This document shows, in pieces, positions 1 through 8,520 of a stretch of 34,858 nucleotides of DNA (within the stretch, counting starts at the first letter, position 1; every line of letters starts with the position of its first letter). The stretch is taken from the IMG/VR virus record IMGVR_UViG_3300021959_000176, positions 1 to 34,858 of that record. The stretch is one strand, 5' to 3'. The DNA comes from a virus. The notes under the pieces are model-generated. The model was not told the DNA's origin, made no database searches, and saw nothing but the letters and a program-made list of their open reading frames with translations. Position numbers and translations under genes: made by a program.

Positions 1-392
1 TTTCTAAAAAGCAGTATGAATTTATACCTAATGATATATCCCCCACACATGAGAAGATTTCGCTATCAGGTCTCGTGGAGCATGGTGATATAGATGAGCA
101 TATAATAAAACAGATTAAAAATAATATTGTGAGGTTTGTAGTTGATAGAAACATAGCTCCTGATGAAATTGAACAGTTGTTAAGATTGCTAAGCTCATAT
201 AAACCATTGTTAATAACAACAGATTACAATATCAACTTTGATAAGTTTGGCTTAGAGGAAAACGAAAACGAAGCAGATCTCTCTGGAGTGAGTATATCAT
301 CCGCTATCGAAGAGTTTGTAAACTTATTAGATGTTGAAAACAAAAAAAAGATAATACAATATACAACAGATTTATACCATCGATGTAAATGA
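1..392 (+). CDS. 47: gp47-like (SbcD/Mre11-type) recombination nuclease subunit, C-terminal part
   Basis: The reading frame is open from base 3, so the gene is cut by the left edge; about 129 C-terminal residues remain. An in-frame GTG at 75 exists, but the frame continues upstream with protein-like sequence, so I treat it as internal. None of the Mre11 metallophosphatase motifs is in view. Identification rests on the C-terminal character (charged helical tail ending YTTDLYHRCK, as in T4-like gp47) and on its place directly before a gp46-like ATPase, which it overlaps by ATGA. In T4, gp46/gp47 resects DNA ends for recombination-dependent replication. The identity is inferred mainly from context. 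Confidence 0.6.
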   Translation, partial: SKKQYEFIPNDISPTHEKISLSGLVEHGDIDEHIIKQIKNNIVRFVVDRNIAPDEIEQLLRLLSSYKPLLITTDYNINFDKFGLEENENEADLSGVSISSAIEEFVNLLDVENKKKIIQYTTDLYHRCK

Positions 393-2230
393 AATATATA
401 CAATTTAAACAGTTAACAATCAAAAATTTTTTATCTGTAGGTGATACCGCAGTGACTATAGACTTTCGCCCCGGTCTACATATCATTACAGGTCTAAATA
501 AAGATAAAGTTGACAGACGTAATGGAGTAGGTAAGAGTACTGTAGCAGATGCATTATACTTCGCGTTATATGGTAGCACGTTGAGAGAACTCAAAAAAGA
601 GTTCATATCGAACAACATCTCTCCTGGAAAATGTGAAGTGTCTTTGACGTTGATAGTGAGTCATAAACAAAGACATGATGAATATAAAATCACAAGATTA
701 CTCAACCCTACAAAATGTTACATATATAAAAATGGTCAAGACTGTACTCGAGACACTATCGGAAATACTACAGATTATATAAATAATCTGATTAATACAT
801 CTGAAGAAGTATTTCAAAATTGTGTATTGATGACAGTGAATAACACTGTACCGTTCATGGCTAAAAAGAGGCTAGACAAAAGAAAATTTATAGAAGGTAT
901 ACTCAACCTTGAAGTATTTAGTGACATGATCAATCTACTCAGAAATGAATATAATGAAGAGAGACGTGAGTTAGAAACAGAATGTACTATTAGAGATGAA
1001 GTAGAGAATACTCTGAAATCTTACAATGAGCAAAAAAAATTACATGAATTAAACAAAAAAAATAAACTAGAAAAATATAAAACTAGACAGCATGAAAATT
1101 TAAAAGAATTAAATAATATTAATGATAACTTAAAAAAGATAAAACACCATGATTCAACTGAGTTTGAAAAGAGAATCGAACTGCTCAACATGAGGCTCGT
1201 TACATGTGAAGATAAAATAACAAAATGTACATCTAAAGTTGTAGAACAAAAAACTAACATAAAATTATATAAAGAGCAGCTAAAAACACTATCTGGAGTG
1301 AGCAGCGCCCCGGTGTGCCCCACATGTTTAAGAAAAATAGAATCAGACGACAAGCAACACATTGAAAATGAGAAACAAAAAATTAAAGATAAAATCATTA
1401 AATGTGGTGAGATAATAGATAGCCAAGTGAACATACATAAAGAATTAATTTCCGTTAAGAATGTTTTGATAGAGCGCGTAGATAAAAACAACCAATCCAT
1501 ATCAGAATCCAAGCTCATAAGAAAAGAAATAGAAAATTTAAATACAAGAAAACTTCAGTTAGGGTCTTGGCAAACAGAGCTGAAACAAGACATACAAGAA
1601 CTGGACAAAACCACAAGTGAGTTTGATACGAGTGTAAAAAATACTGAAGAGCGTCTAGACACAATTAAATCCAACATATATAAACTAAAAACAAGCATAA
1701 AAGATTTAGACATTGTAAAATTTGTGGTTTCAGAAGAAGGTGTAAAATCATACATTGTTAAAAAAATATTAGAACTACTAAACAGTAAATTATCTTACTA
1801 TTTGAAAAAGATGGATAGTAATTGTATATTATTTTTCAATGAATATTTTGAAGAACAGATAGTAGACGATAAAGGTAAAATATGTAGCTACTTTAACTTC
1901 AGTGGTGCAGAGAGAAAAAATATCGACCTAGCATGCTTATTCACATTCATGGATATACGTCGGTTACAGGGAGATGTTAGCTTCAATGTGAGTGTATATG
2001 ATGAATTGTTTGATAGTAGCTTGGATGAAAAGGGTGTGGATCTTGTTGTTAATATATTAAATGAAAGACTCAACAAATATAATGAATGTATGTATGTAAT
2101 CTCTCACCGAAAGGAAAGTATAAACTTTACAACTCAAAACGAACAATCACCGGGTGAAGTCATTTTCTTACAGAAAGAAAATGGTATAACAACTCGAGTG
2201 GAATTCACCGCTGAACCTAATAAAATATAG
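389..2230 (+). CDS. 46: gp46-like (SbcC/Rad50-type) recombination endonuclease ATPase subunit
   Basis: This 613-residue SMC-like ATPase (T4 gp46 is about 560) has a Walker A box NGVGKST at residues 45-51 and long charged coiled-coil arms. A zinc-hook CPTC sits near the middle (C310, C313). The ABC signature FSGAE is near 505-508 and a Walker B YDELFD near 538. A late SHRKE follows, as in SbcC/Rad50 H-loops. With gp47 it forms the nuclease complex that processes DNA ends for recombination-primed replication. The start codon overlaps the gp47 stop (ATGA), with no recognisable Shine-Dalgarno sequence, which suggests translational coupling. The next gene starts 2 nt after its stop. Confidence 0.92.
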   Translation: MKYIQFKQLTIKNFLSVGDTAVTIDFRPGLHIITGLNKDKVDRRNGVGKSTVADALYFALYGSTLRELKKEFISNNISPGKCEVSLTLIVSHKQRHDEYKITRLLNPTKCYIYKNGQDCTRDTIGNTTDYINNLINTSEEVFQNCVLMTVNNTVPFMAKKRLDKRKFIEGILNLEVFSDMINLLRNEYNEERRELETECTIRDEVENTLKSYNEQKKLHELNKKNKLEKYKTRQHENLKELNNINDNLKKIKHHDSTEFEKRIELLNMRLVTCEDKITKCTSKVVEQKTNIKLYKEQLKTLSGVSSAPVCPTCLRKIESDDKQHIENEKQKIKDKIIKCGEIIDSQVNIHKELISVKNVLIERVDKNNQSISESKLIRKEIENLNTRKLQLGSWQTELKQDIQELDKTTSEFDTSVKNTEERLDTIKSNIYKLKTSIKDLDIVKFVVSEEGVKSYIVKKILELLNSKLSYYLKKMDSNCILFFNEYFEEQIVDDKGKICSYFNFSGAERKNIDLACLFTFMDIRRLQGDVSFNVSVYDELFDSSLDEKGVDLVVNILNERLNKYNECMYVISHRKESINFTTQNEQSPGEVIFLQKENGITTRVEFTAEPNKI

Positions 2231-2232
2231 AT

Positions 2233-3441
2233 ATGTTCATAAACCCATTAGCCCAACTTCCCGCTGGTCAACAAATGTTTGGTAACCCATCATTACCACC
2301 CATACAGCACCCTATCATGAAGAAAGATGAACCAGGTGGGCTGAAAAGATATTTAAATTTTATAGCAGACTATACAGGTTGCGGTCATTGGAGGATGCTC
2401 TGGCCAGAACAAGTGCTCAACTCATACCGGCAATGTGTAATACAAAGTTCAACTGTGATGGTAACTGACCCGAAATACTTTCACGGGGTAAAGTGCGTTC
2501 GTGTACAGCGTCAAGCCACAGAATCACAACATCAATATTTGAAATTCTTAAAAGAAAAAGTTGGCGTCCGGTTAATATATGAAATAGATGATATTTGTTT
2601 CGGAGAGGATATACCAGAATACAACGCCTTCCGTGGAGCTTTTGTAGGCGACAAAGTAAGAGCTGGTGTACAATCCATGATGGAGTATTGTGATGAGATG
2701 ACAGTCACAAACATGGAGATGAAAAACTATTATCTAAACAAAACATCTCAAACAAATATATCAATAATACCAAACTACCCTCCACGTATGTGGTTAGGTA
2801 GACTATATGATCATAAGAAAATCAGTCAATTGTATGATAAGCATAGAAAAAAACCACGAGTGTTGTATGCCGGTAGCAGCTCTCACTTTGACTTACATGT
2901 ACGTAATAATAATGTTGATGATATAACACATGTTGTTGAATCTATAATCAATACAGTCGACAAATATCAATGGGTATTCATGGGTGGTTACCCGGCTCAG
3001 CTCAAACCATTTGTAGAGTCTGGAAAAATAGAATATCATAAATGGACACATCTAATGGACTACCCAGTTACTGTAAAAAATTTAAAAATAAATGCAATGA
3101 TTGCACCACTTGCTGATAACATATTTAATAGATGTAAAAGTGATATAAAATTTTTAGAAGCAGCGTCATTAGGTATACCAATCTTATGCCAAGATCTCCC
3201 TACATATAAGCTATGTAATACAAAATTTTCTACCGGTATACAAATGCTGACCGGTCTACAGCACTTGTTCAGTGATAAAAAACATTATACCCGGACAAGC
3301 GAAAAAAATTTAAAAATAGTGGAAAATATGTGGTTAGAAAATGAACCAAATCGGAACAAATATCTAGAATTATATGCATATGAGTATGGCAATCCGGAAA
3401 GGAAAGAACTAAATAAAATAAATGACAGCAAAAAAGACTAG
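2233..3441 (+). CDS. GT-B fold glycosyltransferase (family 1/4-like)
   Basis: The 402-residue protein has the C-terminal half of a GT-B glycosyltransferase. RVLYAGSSSHFD opens the second Rossmann domain, FMGGYP follows, then APLADN and the donor-binding segment KSDIKFLEAASLGIPILC, which carries an acidic residue in an EX7E-like position. The N-terminal half has YEIDDICFG, common in such enzymes. It should move a sugar from a nucleotide donor to an unknown acceptor (DNA base, virion protein or host glycan). It lies 2 nt after gp46 and shares that operon. It is one of three glycosyltransferase candidates in the window. The fold is well supported; the substrate is unknown. Confidence 0.75.
   Translation: MFINPLAQLPAGQQMFGNPSLPPIQHPIMKKDEPGGLKRYLNFIADYTGCGHWRMLWPEQVLNSYRQCVIQSSTVMVTDPKYFHGVKCVRVQRQATESQHQYLKFLKEKVGVRLIYEIDDICFGEDIPEYNAFRGAFVGDKVRAGVQSMMEYCDEMTVTNMEMKNYYLNKTSQTNISIIPNYPPRMWLGRLYDHKKISQLYDKHRKKPRVLYAGSSSHFDLHVRNNNVDDITHVVESIINTVDKYQWVFMGGYPAQLKPFVESGKIEYHKWTHLMDYPVTVKNLKINAMIAPLADNIFNRCKSDIKFLEAASLGIPILCQDLPTYKLCNTKFSTGIQMLTGLQHLFSDKKHYTRTSEKNLKIVENMWLENEPNRNKYLELYAYEYGNPERKELNKINDSKKD
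3408..3415 (+). promoter_or_regulatory. possible late-type promoter core for the 70-aa gene
   Basis: ACTAAATA ends 6 nt before ATG 3422. The same octamer precedes the sheath, tube and 26601 genes. Here it lies inside an early-type operon in very AT-rich sequence, so chance is a real alternative. Confidence 0.3.
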
Positions 3442-3634
3442 CAAAAAAACAGAATCAGTTGATACATTTAAACCTCTTTTGATTGAGACAGTAAATCTAT
3501 CACAAGCGCTTGTACGTGAAGTAGATAATTTAATGACATCCAAACTACCACCAGCTCAAATAGGAAAGGTATTAGGTGATATAATGTCCGGATTTTCAGA
3601 TCAAATTGAAAAGGTTGAGAATCAAATTAGTTGA
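3422..3634 (+). CDS. small unknown protein, 70 aa
   Basis: I do not recognise this protein. It has a Lys/Ser/Thr-rich N terminus (TAKKTSKKTES) followed by a helical region with heptad-like hydrophobics and an acidic/amide tail. The start overlaps the end of the glycosyltransferase gene by 20 nt. A late-type core ACTAAATA (3408-3415) ends 6 nt before the ATG, so it may also have its own late transcript, unlike its neighbours. It is followed by the polymerase promoter. Confidence 0.6.
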   Translation: MTAKKTSKKTESVDTFKPLLIETVNLSQALVREVDNLMTSKLPPAQIGKVLGDIMSGFSDQIEKVENQIS

Positions 3635-3659
3635 CTAAGCTGGTAGCATATACTATAAT
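3631..3659 (+). promoter_or_regulatory. sigma70-like promoter of the DNA polymerase gene
   Basis: TTGACT (3631-3636), a 17-bp spacer and a perfect TATAAT (3654-3659). The -10 box ends 6 nt before the GTG at 3666, so the predicted transcription start is the start codon itself and the mRNA would be leaderless. Confidence 0.85.
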
Positions 3660-3665
3660 GTTCTA

Positions 3666-6275
3666 GTGTATAGGAACATTATATATGATGCAAAAAATGA
3701 ACTATGTAAATTGTTTACATGGGATAAGAGCGGTACTAGGGTATGTTACGATATGTCCTTCAACCCATATGTATATTACGAGACAAATGGTAAGAGTAAC
3801 GGTACCAGCATATTCAACACTGCAGTAAAAAAACGTTCATTTAGAACTCAATATGACCGTTATAAATATGTAAAAGACTGCGGTATAAAAAGAGTATTTG
3901 AAAATATACCAAGTGAGCAGCAATTTTTAATCGATCAATTCTGGGAACAAAATGAATCTAAAGAGTTTACGCAGCATCCACTCAAGATACACTTCATAGA
4001 TATTGAGACATATAGCCCGGATACATTCCCAGATGTAGAGAACCCAACACACCCGATCAACGTAATAACGTTGTATGATTCAATTCTCAATAAATTTTAT
4101 TCATGGGGAACCAAACCATATGAAACGACAAATATTGGCACAACAAATAACAAGATAAACAAGACCGATATAATATATTATCATTGTCGTACCGAGGTAG
4201 AAATGCTCCGGAAATACCTAGAATTTACCAAAACCGACCACCCAGATATCATCACCGGGTGGAACAGTGAATTATTTGATATACCCTACATTATAACACG
4301 TATGGGTAGAGTCCTAGAAGAGAATGAATACAAGCAATTAAGTCCGGTAGGTGATGTATATTGTAGAGAAGTAACCGGGCAGTTTGGTAACTCTAGATAC
4401 AGATGGTATATAAAAGGTGTAGCGAGTTTAGATTATCTTGATATATATAAAAAATTCAGCATGGGCCTTCGACCAAATTATAAACTCGATACTATAGCTG
4501 AGATCGAGCTAGGAGATAAAAAAATTGATACCGGTGGTATAAACCTTGCTACATTAGCAGATAATGATTGGAAAACATTTGTAGATTATAACATACAGGA
4601 TGTAAACTTGCTAGTGCAAATGGAAGACAAGTTACAGTATTTAAAATTATTGAGAATGTTAGCATATGTTGGTTTGGCACCTCTAGAATCTGCAATGGGT
4701 ACACTGACAGTAATCACCGGAGCATCTGTTATACAGTCAAGAAAAGATGGTTATGTAATACCAACATTCATAAAAGATATAAATAAGGAAGGTAAATATG
4801 AAGGTGCGTATGTAGGCGAACCGGAACGAGGTTTTCAACAAGACATTATAAGTTTTGATGCGAACAGCCTATATCCAAGTACCATGGTAACGTTAAATTT
4901 ATCCCCCGAGACAAAAGTTGGTACTATAATAGAAAAAGATGATAAACATGTTGTTGTAAAGCATGTCAGTGGTAAAGTATTCAAGTTGACGCATGAAAAA
5001 TTTTTAAAATTTGTAAAAAAAGATAAAATAACAATAACAAAAGCCAAAGCTCTATTCAGTCAAAAAACTAAAGGTATCATACCTAAAATTGTAGATAAGC
5101 TATACTCTCAGAGGGTTGAATTTAAGAAAAGTATGGATATCGCCCGCCGGCAGTTATCTAAAATGGATGAAAAAGATCCGGAATACCGAGATAAGAGGCT
5201 GGAATCAGAGACGTGGTGGGTTAAACAGTACACTGTCAAGATATTGATTAATAGTATCTATGGATATTTCGGGAATAAATACGCTCCTCTAGGTGATAGT
5301 GATATTGCTCGTAGCATAACATTAACTGGTCAGGCAGTAATTAAAGAATCAAATAAAATATTATACAACTACGTTAAACAACTAACAGGAAATGAAAACT
5401 TAAGGTTGGAAGATGTCATTAAGTATAATGATACTGATTCGAGTTATATAAGTATAAAGGCCATAAACGACCATTTAAATCAAACATTATGTGATTCATC
5501 TGGTAAAGTAGCTAAACATACGTATGATGTTGTACAAGATGTTGAGGATCACTTGAACGAAAAAATTACTATATGGGCTAAACGCTCATTAAACAGTCTA
5601 GACCCGCGATTTGTCTTCAAGCGTGAGTGTATCGCAGACGTTGGTATGTTCTTGGAAAAGAAAAGATATGTTTTACATGTACTCGATGATGAGGGTATAC
5701 AGGTCAATAAATTCAAATATACGGGGGTAGAGGTTGTAAGAACAACCCTTCCAGAACCTGTAAAACCGTACATTAAGAAAATTATTGAAACAATGATGTT
5801 AGGTCAAAATTTAGGGGAAACAAATAAGATTTTACATGAAACATATGACATATTCAAAGACCTTCCAGTAGAGGATATATCATTCGGAATGGGCTGTAAG
5901 GAGTACGATAAATATGCTAGTAGATGTCATGAGTTCAACACATGCAAAGGCATGCCGATCCATGTAAAAGCTAGTTATATACATAATAAAATTTTAGAAA
6001 AGCTAAACATTGAACACAAGTATGAATCAATAGGCTCTGGTGACAAAGTCCGGTACTTTTATGTACAGCAACCGAATCGATACGGTATCAATGCCATAGG
6101 TTACAAATATTATTACCCGGAAGAGTTCAATGAACTATTCAAAATAGATAGAGAGTTGATGTTTGACAAAATTGTTTATAGTATCATCGAGAGATTTTAT
6201 GATAGTGTCAAATGGAAAGCAAAAAAACCGGGAATGGCAGTACAGACAGATTTGTTTGATTTATTAGCTGTTTAA
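3666..6275 (+). CDS. 43: family B DNA polymerase (gp43-like)
   Basis: The 869-residue replicative polymerase is close in length to T4 gp43 (898). The 3'-5' exonuclease motif FIDIET has acidic residues at about D112 and E114, and ITGWNSELFDIPY follows as exo II. Polymerase motif A is SFDANSLYPS (D398), motif B is KILINSIYGYFGN, and motif C is YNDTDSSY (D589, D591). KKRY follows in the expected place. The polymerase works with the clamp, helicase/primase and gp32-like protein encoded downstream. The start is GTG, chosen because the frame has no better start and because the promoter places the transcription start exactly there. It seems to be transcribed alone, as the next gene has its own promoter. 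Confidence 0.96.
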   Translation: MYRNIIYDAKNELCKLFTWDKSGTRVCYDMSFNPYVYYETNGKSNGTSIFNTAVKKRSFRTQYDRYKYVKDCGIKRVFENIPSEQQFLIDQFWEQNESKEFTQHPLKIHFIDIETYSPDTFPDVENPTHPINVITLYDSILNKFYSWGTKPYETTNIGTTNNKINKTDIIYYHCRTEVEMLRKYLEFTKTDHPDIITGWNSELFDIPYIITRMGRVLEENEYKQLSPVGDVYCREVTGQFGNSRYRWYIKGVASLDYLDIYKKFSMGLRPNYKLDTIAEIELGDKKIDTGGINLATLADNDWKTFVDYNIQDVNLLVQMEDKLQYLKLLRMLAYVGLAPLESAMGTLTVITGASVIQSRKDGYVIPTFIKDINKEGKYEGAYVGEPERGFQQDIISFDANSLYPSTMVTLNLSPETKVGTIIEKDDKHVVVKHVSGKVFKLTHEKFLKFVKKDKITITKAKALFSQKTKGIIPKIVDKLYSQRVEFKKSMDIARRQLSKMDEKDPEYRDKRLESETWWVKQYTVKILINSIYGYFGNKYAPLGDSDIARSITLTGQAVIKESNKILYNYVKQLTGNENLRLEDVIKYNDTDSSYISIKAINDHLNQTLCDSSGKVAKHTYDVVQDVEDHLNEKITIWAKRSLNSLDPRFVFKRECIADVGMFLEKKRYVLHVLDDEGIQVNKFKYTGVEVVRTTLPEPVKPYIKKIIETMMLGQNLGETNKILHETYDIFKDLPVEDISFGMGCKEYDKYASRCHEFNTCKGMPIHVKASYIHNKILEKLNIEHKYESIGSGDKVRYFYVQQPNRYGINAIGYKYYYPEEFNELFKIDRELMFDKIVYSIIERFYDSVKWKAKKPGMAVQTDLFDLLAV

Positions 6276-6276
6276 G

Positions 6277-6305
6277 TTGAATTACACAAAAAAATATATT
6301 ATAAT
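6277..6305 (+). promoter_or_regulatory. sigma70-like promoter for the 6312-uvsX unit
   Basis: TTGAAT (6277-6282), a 17-bp spacer and TATAAT (6300-6305). ATG 6312 begins 6 nt after the -10 box, predicting a leaderless transcript. Confidence 0.85.
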
Positions 6306-6311
6306 AATAAC

Positions 6312-6749
6312 ATGAGTCTAGATCTAAGAGTAATTGTAGATGCCGCCGGAAGAACTATTTTAGGTGAGCATGAGAAAGAAACTAAAAGCACGATTGTGTT
6401 GAGAAATCCAGCCACGCTGTTTATTCAACCAAACCAACAAACAGGGCAACTGGCAGTACAGTTGATACCATTTTTCTTTAGAGAGTTTGTTGAAGAAGAC
6501 AAACGAGCCACTGGGCTCGCATGGACATTCGATAAAACAAGTGTGTGCTACACAGAACCGTTCAATTTAGATGAAAGACTGTTCGGTCAGTATGAAAAAA
6601 TGATGACTAAAGAGGCTAACTCAAACCCACCAACAGTTGATGAGTTCGAAAATGCCGGCGGGGCAGCAAGTAAAGCACCTAAAGAAGTAAAACTTTTTGA
6701 TGAAAAAGCTGCCGCTGAAGAAGCTCAAATAGATGAGCAAGAAAAGTAA
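6312..6749 (+). CDS. conserved-looking small protein upstream of uvsX, possibly Sm-like
   Basis: I do not recognise a named family. The 145-residue protein has a compact beta-rich N-terminal half (about residues 5-65). The pattern GRTILG, then alternating hydrophobics, then a second strand pair ending in LIPFFFREF is reminiscent of a small Sm/SH3-like barrel. The second half is a long acidic and alanine-rich disordered tail. It sits between polymerase and recombinase, and its last 17 nt overlap the uvsX start, so the two are probably coupled. A role in replication or RNA binding is only a guess from position and shape. Confidence 0.75.
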   Translation: MSLDLRVIVDAAGRTILGEHEKETKSTIVLRNPATLFIQPNQQTGQLAVQLIPFFFREFVEEDKRATGLAWTFDKTSVCYTEPFNLDERLFGQYEKMMTKEANSNPPTVDEFENAGGAASKAPKEVKLFDEKAAAEEAQIDEQEK

Positions 6750-7803
6750 ATCTGATATCAGCGCAGACGCTCTCAAGGCGTTAGATAGTATAGACAAAAT
6801 GAACTCTTTAGCAGGGTTCCTTGATGAAAGTACGCTGAGCAATGTGAGCTCATGGCATGACACGGGATGTCTAGTGTTGAATAGTATCATTAGTGGTAGT
6901 CTGTACAAAGGTGTACCAAAAGGTAGAGTCACTGGCTTTGCCGGTCCTAGTATGGCTGGCAAAACATACATAATCAACAAAATATTAGCCAGCGCTCAGC
7001 GCGAAGGAATGATACCTGTAATATTCGATACAGAGGCTGCTGTAGATGAAAGTAGCGTCCGCGGTGTAGGTTTGGATCCTTCCAAAGTAAAGTATGTCCC
7101 TGTACAAACTGTAGAGGAGACTAGAAATCAAATTGTTCAATTTTTAGACAAAATTATTGAGAATAAACAACAAGGTAAATTTATCATAAGTATTGACAGC
7201 CTGGGTAATTTGGCTAGTCAAAAAGAAATGGATGATATTGGTAAGGATAAAACCGCTGTAGATATGGGAACTCGCGCGAAAGGTCTCAAAAGCATGATGA
7301 GGACCTTGACATTCAAAGCAGCTGAGGCTGATACTACTATTCTTTTTAGTAACCATACATATGATGACCCGGCAGCTATGTTCCCTTCTTTAGTAAAAAA
7401 TCAAGCCGGTGGTAAAGGACCTGTCTATCTAGCTAGTGTACTAGTACAGCTTGCAAAGAAAGATGAACGACATGATAAAGCTAATGAATCAGACAAAATG
7501 ATAGCTGAAGCCAAAACATATAGCGGTACAACATTACGAGCATTAACCGTAAAAAACCGTTTTGTTCCTCCATTCTTAGAAGCTGAGATGTATTTAAATT
7601 TCAAAACAGGCCTAGACAAATATTCCGGTTTGCTCAACATAGCTGTGAATCATGGAGCTATTGTTCAAACCGGGAGTACATACCAACTACCTGATGGAAC
7701 TAAATTAGGATATTACAAGCAATGGCGTGACAATGAAGAAATCTGGGAAAAAGTTCTCCCAGTAATTGAAGAGAAATTATCAGCAGAATATCAGTACAAT
7801 TAA
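6733..7803 (+). CDS. uvsX: UvsX-like RecA-family recombinase
   Basis: The 356-residue protein (T4 UvsX is about 390) has Walker A GPSMAGKT at residues 71-78 and Walker B FIISIDS with the aspartate near 155. The RecA core continues through ILFSNHTYDDP and the loop QAGGKGPVYLAS. It forms filaments on ssDNA and drives strand exchange for recombination-dependent replication and repair, partnering with the gp32-like protein and the gp46/47 nuclease. Its ATG overlaps the previous gene by 17 nt. Its stop codon overlaps by 4 nt the stop of a gene on the opposite strand, with no terminator between them. Confidence 0.93.
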   Translation: MSKKSKSDISADALKALDSIDKMNSLAGFLDESTLSNVSSWHDTGCLVLNSIISGSLYKGVPKGRVTGFAGPSMAGKTYIINKILASAQREGMIPVIFDTEAAVDESSVRGVGLDPSKVKYVPVQTVEETRNQIVQFLDKIIENKQQGKFIISIDSLGNLASQKEMDDIGKDKTAVDMGTRAKGLKSMMRTLTFKAAEADTTILFSNHTYDDPAAMFPSLVKNQAGGKGPVYLASVLVQLAKKDERHDKANESDKMIAEAKTYSGTTLRALTVKNRFVPPFLEAEMYLNFKTGLDKYSGLLNIAVNHGAIVQTGSTYQLPDGTKLGYYKQWRDNEEIWEKVLPVIEEKLSAEYQYN

Positions 7804-8483
7804 TTGATTCTTTTATTCGCCCAGCCTGGTCGATTTAAAATTGATTCATTGACCACACGCTCTAATTCTTCTTCTTGTTCAGCAAACTGAACACCACTCT
7901 GATTACCTTTGATATATCTCCCGGTTTTAGGATCTCTTCTAAGTCCAGGTGCTGGTTGAGTAGAACTATAGCCATCTTTCACACCATCAGCAAAATCACC
8001 AGCGGCAGCACCAACAGCATCTGCACCAGCTGCAACTGCCCCGGCACCTTTCTCAACACCTCGTGCAACCGCACCAGCGCCCTGTTGTGCTAGCTGAGCT
8101 CCTTTTTGTAAACCAGCTTGCCCAATCTCTCCAGCCTTTTGAAGACCTTGTCTCAATCCGGAATTAGGATCAGTAACTTGCTGTTTGGCTGCATCATAAG
8201 CCTTACCACCAAACTGCTTGATCATGCCACCAAGCTTGCCAAGAGCACCACCAGCTCTTTGCGCGAGCCCTGGATTCGTAATAGTCTGAATTTGTTGCAA
8301 TTGGTCTAATGTTAGATTAACCCCAATCTGACTATTAATTTGTTTGACCATATCATCTGTGATAGCAGCTTCTTCAATCGCTTGTTGAGCTTCATATAAT
8401 GCTTGCCATACAAGCTCAGAGTTTTCTGTCAATATGGCTTGACGTTGTCTAGCCTCCCAAATTAAATGTGTATCGTTATTCAT
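7800..8483 (-). CDS. Ala/Gly-rich late protein with possible capsid-targeting leader
   Basis: This 227-residue protein belongs to no family I recognise. The N terminus is a short amphipathic stretch ending ILTE at residue 20, which fits the (L/I)xE cleavage rule of T4-like prohead proteases. The middle (about 75-150) is a repetitive Ala/Gly/Gln-rich segment with KGAGAVA-type repeats that could form amphipathic helix. The C terminus is charged and ends NRPGWANKRIN. It lies on the - strand inside the replication region and has a late-type promoter, so it is likely a virion or internal head protein. That role is inference. Confidence 0.8.
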   Translation of the reverse strand: MNNDTHLIWEARQRQAILTENSELVWQALYEAQQAIEEAAITDDMVKQINSQIGVNLTLDQLQQIQTITNPGLAQRAGGALGKLGGMIKQFGGKAYDAAKQQVTDPNSGLRQGLQKAGEIGQAGLQKGAQLAQQGAGAVARGVEKGAGAVAAGADAVGAAAGDFADGVKDGYSSTQPAPGLRRDPKTGRYIKGNQSGVQFAEQEEELERVVNESILNRPGWANKRIN

Positions 8484-8485
8484 GC

Positions 8486-8514
8486 TTGAATTATTTAGTC
8501 TAATAAGCTATAAT
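8486..8514 (+). promoter_or_regulatory. sigma70-like promoter of the queC operon
   Basis: TTGAAT (8486-8491), a 17-bp spacer and TATAAT (8509-8514). ATG 8521 follows after 6 nt, predicting a leaderless transcript. The spacer contains the late core for the divergent - strand gene. Confidence 0.85.
8492..8499 (-). promoter_or_regulatory. late-type promoter core for the - strand 7800-8483 gene
   Basis: On the - strand this reads ACTAAATA, the same core as upstream of the sheath and tube genes. The core ends 8 nt before the ATG, so the predicted leader is about 3 nt. It lies inside the spacer of the queC promoter on the other strand. Confidence 0.65.
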
Positions 8515-8520
8515 TAATAG

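Noticed and set aside
75-77. GTG at 75 as a true start of a 105-residue protein
   Set aside because: The frame is open to the left edge with protein-like sequence, and the product fits the C terminus of a gp47-type protein.
1021-1518. 165-residue open frame on the - strand opposite gp46
   Set aside because: It is rich in Ser, Phe, Leu and Cys, as expected for the complement of Lys/Glu-rich coiled-coil coding sequence. It has no promoter or start signal.
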